DNA of 36,603 nt from an uncultured Pseudomonadales bacterium (GTDB taxonomy: Bacteria > Pseudomonadota > Gammaproteobacteria > Pseudomonadales > UBA7434): assembly GCA_943788835.1 (NCBI GenBank), contig CALSRU010000017.1, positions 1-36,603 of the forward strand. Direction: 5' to 3'. Numbering within the stretch: the stretch's first letter is position 1; every line of letters starts with the position of its first letter. Below are positions 35,178 through 36,603 of this stretch, in pieces. A model generated the notes under the pieces. It was not told where the DNA came from. It made no database searches and saw only the letters and a program-made list of their open reading frames with translations. A program made the translations under genes and the position numbers.

Positions 35178-36548
35178 ATGATTAGTTGGGATGAATACAA
35201 TGAAGAAGCTGTCAACGGCGCGAGCGCTTCAGCCACTCAAGCCGCACCCGAAGTGGTGAGCGCCGCGCTCGCTGCGCTGCAAACTCCAGCACCAGAAACG
35301 CAAACGGCTGCCGACATCGTGCAGGCCCGTGCCAATGTGAAAGCAACCGTAGCGCCTCTTGCAGCCGCCGCACCTGCTGTCGAGCCCGAAGTAGAAGCCA
35401 GCACCAGCCAAGAAGTGCCTGCAGCAGAGCCCACCGTTGAGCCCGACACGGCCGCTCTTATTTCCGCCGCGCACGAAGCCGTAGCCACCATGGACGTTGC
35501 CGCCGGTATCGAAGAACTAGAGATGGGTGCACAGCGCATTGAAGTCGACCAAAAGCGCATGATCAATTGCCGCGCCGACCTCAACCAGCTAGTGCCATTT
35601 AAATATGACTGGGCTTGGCAAAAATATCTTGACGGCTGCGCCAACCATTGGATGCCGCAAGAGGTCAACATGAATGCGGACATCTCACTGTGGAAAACTG
35701 AAGGCGGTCTGAGCGACGATGAACGTCGCATTGTTATGCGCTCGCTGGGCTATTTTTCTACCGCCGACTCACTAGTCGCCAACAACCTAGTGCTGGCACT
35801 CTATCGCCTGATCACTAACCCTGAGTGTCGTCAATACATTCTGCGTCAGGCCTTTGAAGAAGCCATCCACACACACGCCTACCAGTACTGCATTGAGTCG
35901 CTAGGCATGGATGAAGGCGAAGTGTTCAACATGTACCGCGAAGTCCCTTCAGTGGCTAAGAAAGCCGCCTGGAGCCTTAGCCACACGCATTCACTGAGTG
36001 ATCCTACCTTTAACACCGGCACGCACGAAACCGACCAAGAATTGCTGCGCAACTTAATTGGTTTTTATGCGGTTACCGAGGGTATTTTCTTTTACTGCGG
36101 CTTTACCCAAATTCTTTCAATGGGCCGTCGCAACAAAATGACGGGCGTGGCTGAGCAGTTTCAGTACATTTTGCGCGATGAGTCAATGCACTTAAACTTT
36201 GGTATTGATGTCATTAACCAAATTAAGCTAGAAAACCCAACTCTGTGGAGCGAAGAATTCCAGCAAGAAGTCATTCAAATGATTTTGGAAGGCACCGAAA
36301 TCGAAATCGAATACGCTCGCGACACCATGCCGCGCGGTGTACTAGGTATGAATGCGCAAATGATGGAAGAATATTTGCACTTTATTGCCAACCGTCGTTT
36401 AGCGCAGTTAGGCCTACCCGAGCAGTACACGGTGGCAGCTAACCCGTTCCCATGGATGAGCGAGATCATGGACTTGCGCAAAGAGAAAAATTTCTTTGAG
36501 ACGCGGGTTATTGAGTATCAAACGGGCGGCGCGTTGAGCTGGGAATGA
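35178..36548 (+). CDS. nrdB: Ribonucleoside-diphosphate reductase class Ia, beta subunit
   Basis: 456 residues; the diiron-tyrosyl radical partner of NrdA. Ligands: D197 ([10 protein letters not shown]), E228 and H231 ([10 protein letters not shown]), with the radical tyrosine Y235 four residues after the His as in E. coli, then E301 (AVTEGIFFY), E335 and H338 (RDESMHL). The C-terminus ALSWE is the peptide that docks on the alpha subunit. Between [10 protein letters not shown] and [19 protein letters not shown] lies a ~100-residue Ala/Pro/Glu-rich low-complexity segment. A shorter one exists in Pseudomonas, and none in E. coli. CGGAGC serves as ribosome site. A terminator follows at 36577. 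Confidence 0.97.
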   Translation: MISWDEYNEEAVNGASASATQAAPEVVSAALAALQTPAPETQTAADIVQARANVKATVAPLAAAAPAVEPEVEASTSQEVPAAEPTVEPDTAALISAAHEAVATMDVAAGIEELEMGAQRIEVDQKRMINCRADLNQLVPFKYDWAWQKYLDGCANHWMPQEVNMNADISLWKTEGGLSDDERRIVMRSLGYFSTADSLVANNLVLALYRLITNPECRQYILRQAFEEAIHTHAYQYCIESLGMDEGEVFNMYREVPSVAKKAAWSLSHTHSLSDPTFNTGTHETDQELLRNLIGFYAVTEGIFFYCGFTQILSMGRRNKMTGVAEQFQYILRDESMHLNFGIDVINQIKLENPTLWSEEFQQEVIQMILEGTEIEIEYARDTMPRGVLGMNAQMMEEYLHFIANRRLAQLGLPEQYTVAANPFPWMSEIMDLRKEKNFFETRVIEYQTGGALSWE

Positions 36549-36576
36549 TTCTATTTACCGGCTGATATCACCCAAT

Positions 36577-36603
36577 AAAAAGGCAGCCAATTGGCTGCCT
36601 TTT
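36577..36603 (+). terminator. Intrinsic terminator after nrdB (cut by window edge)
   Basis: AAAAAGGCAGCCAA (36577-36590) followed by its complement TTGGCTGCCTTTT, which runs into the window end at 36603. It ends the nrdAB unit 28 bp after the nrdB stop. The symmetric arms would allow bidirectional use. Confidence 0.88.

Overview
The window looks like chromosomal DNA of a marine-type gammaproteobacterium. It carries a Pseudomonas-like thrS-infC-rpmI-rplT-pheS-pheT-ihfA-merR-tRNA-Pro string, an E. coli/Pseudomonas-like gacA(uvrY)-uvrC-pgsA-tRNA-Gly-Cys-Leu string, class Ia nrdAB, lysC-csrA-tRNA-Ser, and VPLPA-type PEP-CTERM proteins. The PEP-CTERM proteins and moderate GC content suggest a Cellvibrionales-like organism, but that placement is inference. 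Most of the window is conserved housekeeping sequence.

Layout. 1-64: truncated start of a FAD/NAD(P) oxidoreductase on the minus strand. 217-7582, all minus: map, glnD, dapC, lysC, csrA, tRNA-Ser (protein maturation, nitrogen sensing, lysine/aspartate pathway, post-transcriptional control). 8203-12466, plus: a GacA/UvrY-like regulator with a degenerate acidic pocket, uvrC, pgsA, then tRNA-Gly, a decayed tRNA-Cys copy, tRNA-Cys and tRNA-Leu. 12904-15343, plus, is the accessory part: two VPLPA-CTERM surface proteins, then a Fur-box-controlled pair of small unknown genes. 15407-16727, minus: a FieF-type cation efflux pump, convergent with the Fur pair, and a YciI protein. 17023-17880: a BKACE (DUF849) enzyme. 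18179-27040, minus: tRNA-Pro, merR-like gene, ihfA, pheT, pheS, rplT, rpmI, infC, thrS, then grxD. 27563-29760, plus: argD and argF (arginine synthesis). 29849-31363, minus: glpK. 32114-36548, plus: nrdA and nrdB, behind a control region with a perfect DnaA box and two NrdR-like boxes.

How the parts work together. Three iron-linked units lie side by side: the Fur operon, FieF, and further away the CGFS glutaredoxin. The stable-RNA genes have strong promoters with GC-rich discriminators, and two of them end in nearly identical long-armed hairpin terminators that start at the CCA end.

The best candidates for new biology are the Fur-regulated two-gene operon of unknown function (14539-15343), the tRNA-Cys relic carrying a palindromic insertion (12162-12240), and the altered GacA-like receiver (8203-8847). 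No CRISPR array, insertion sequence, phage or complete mobile element was recognised.
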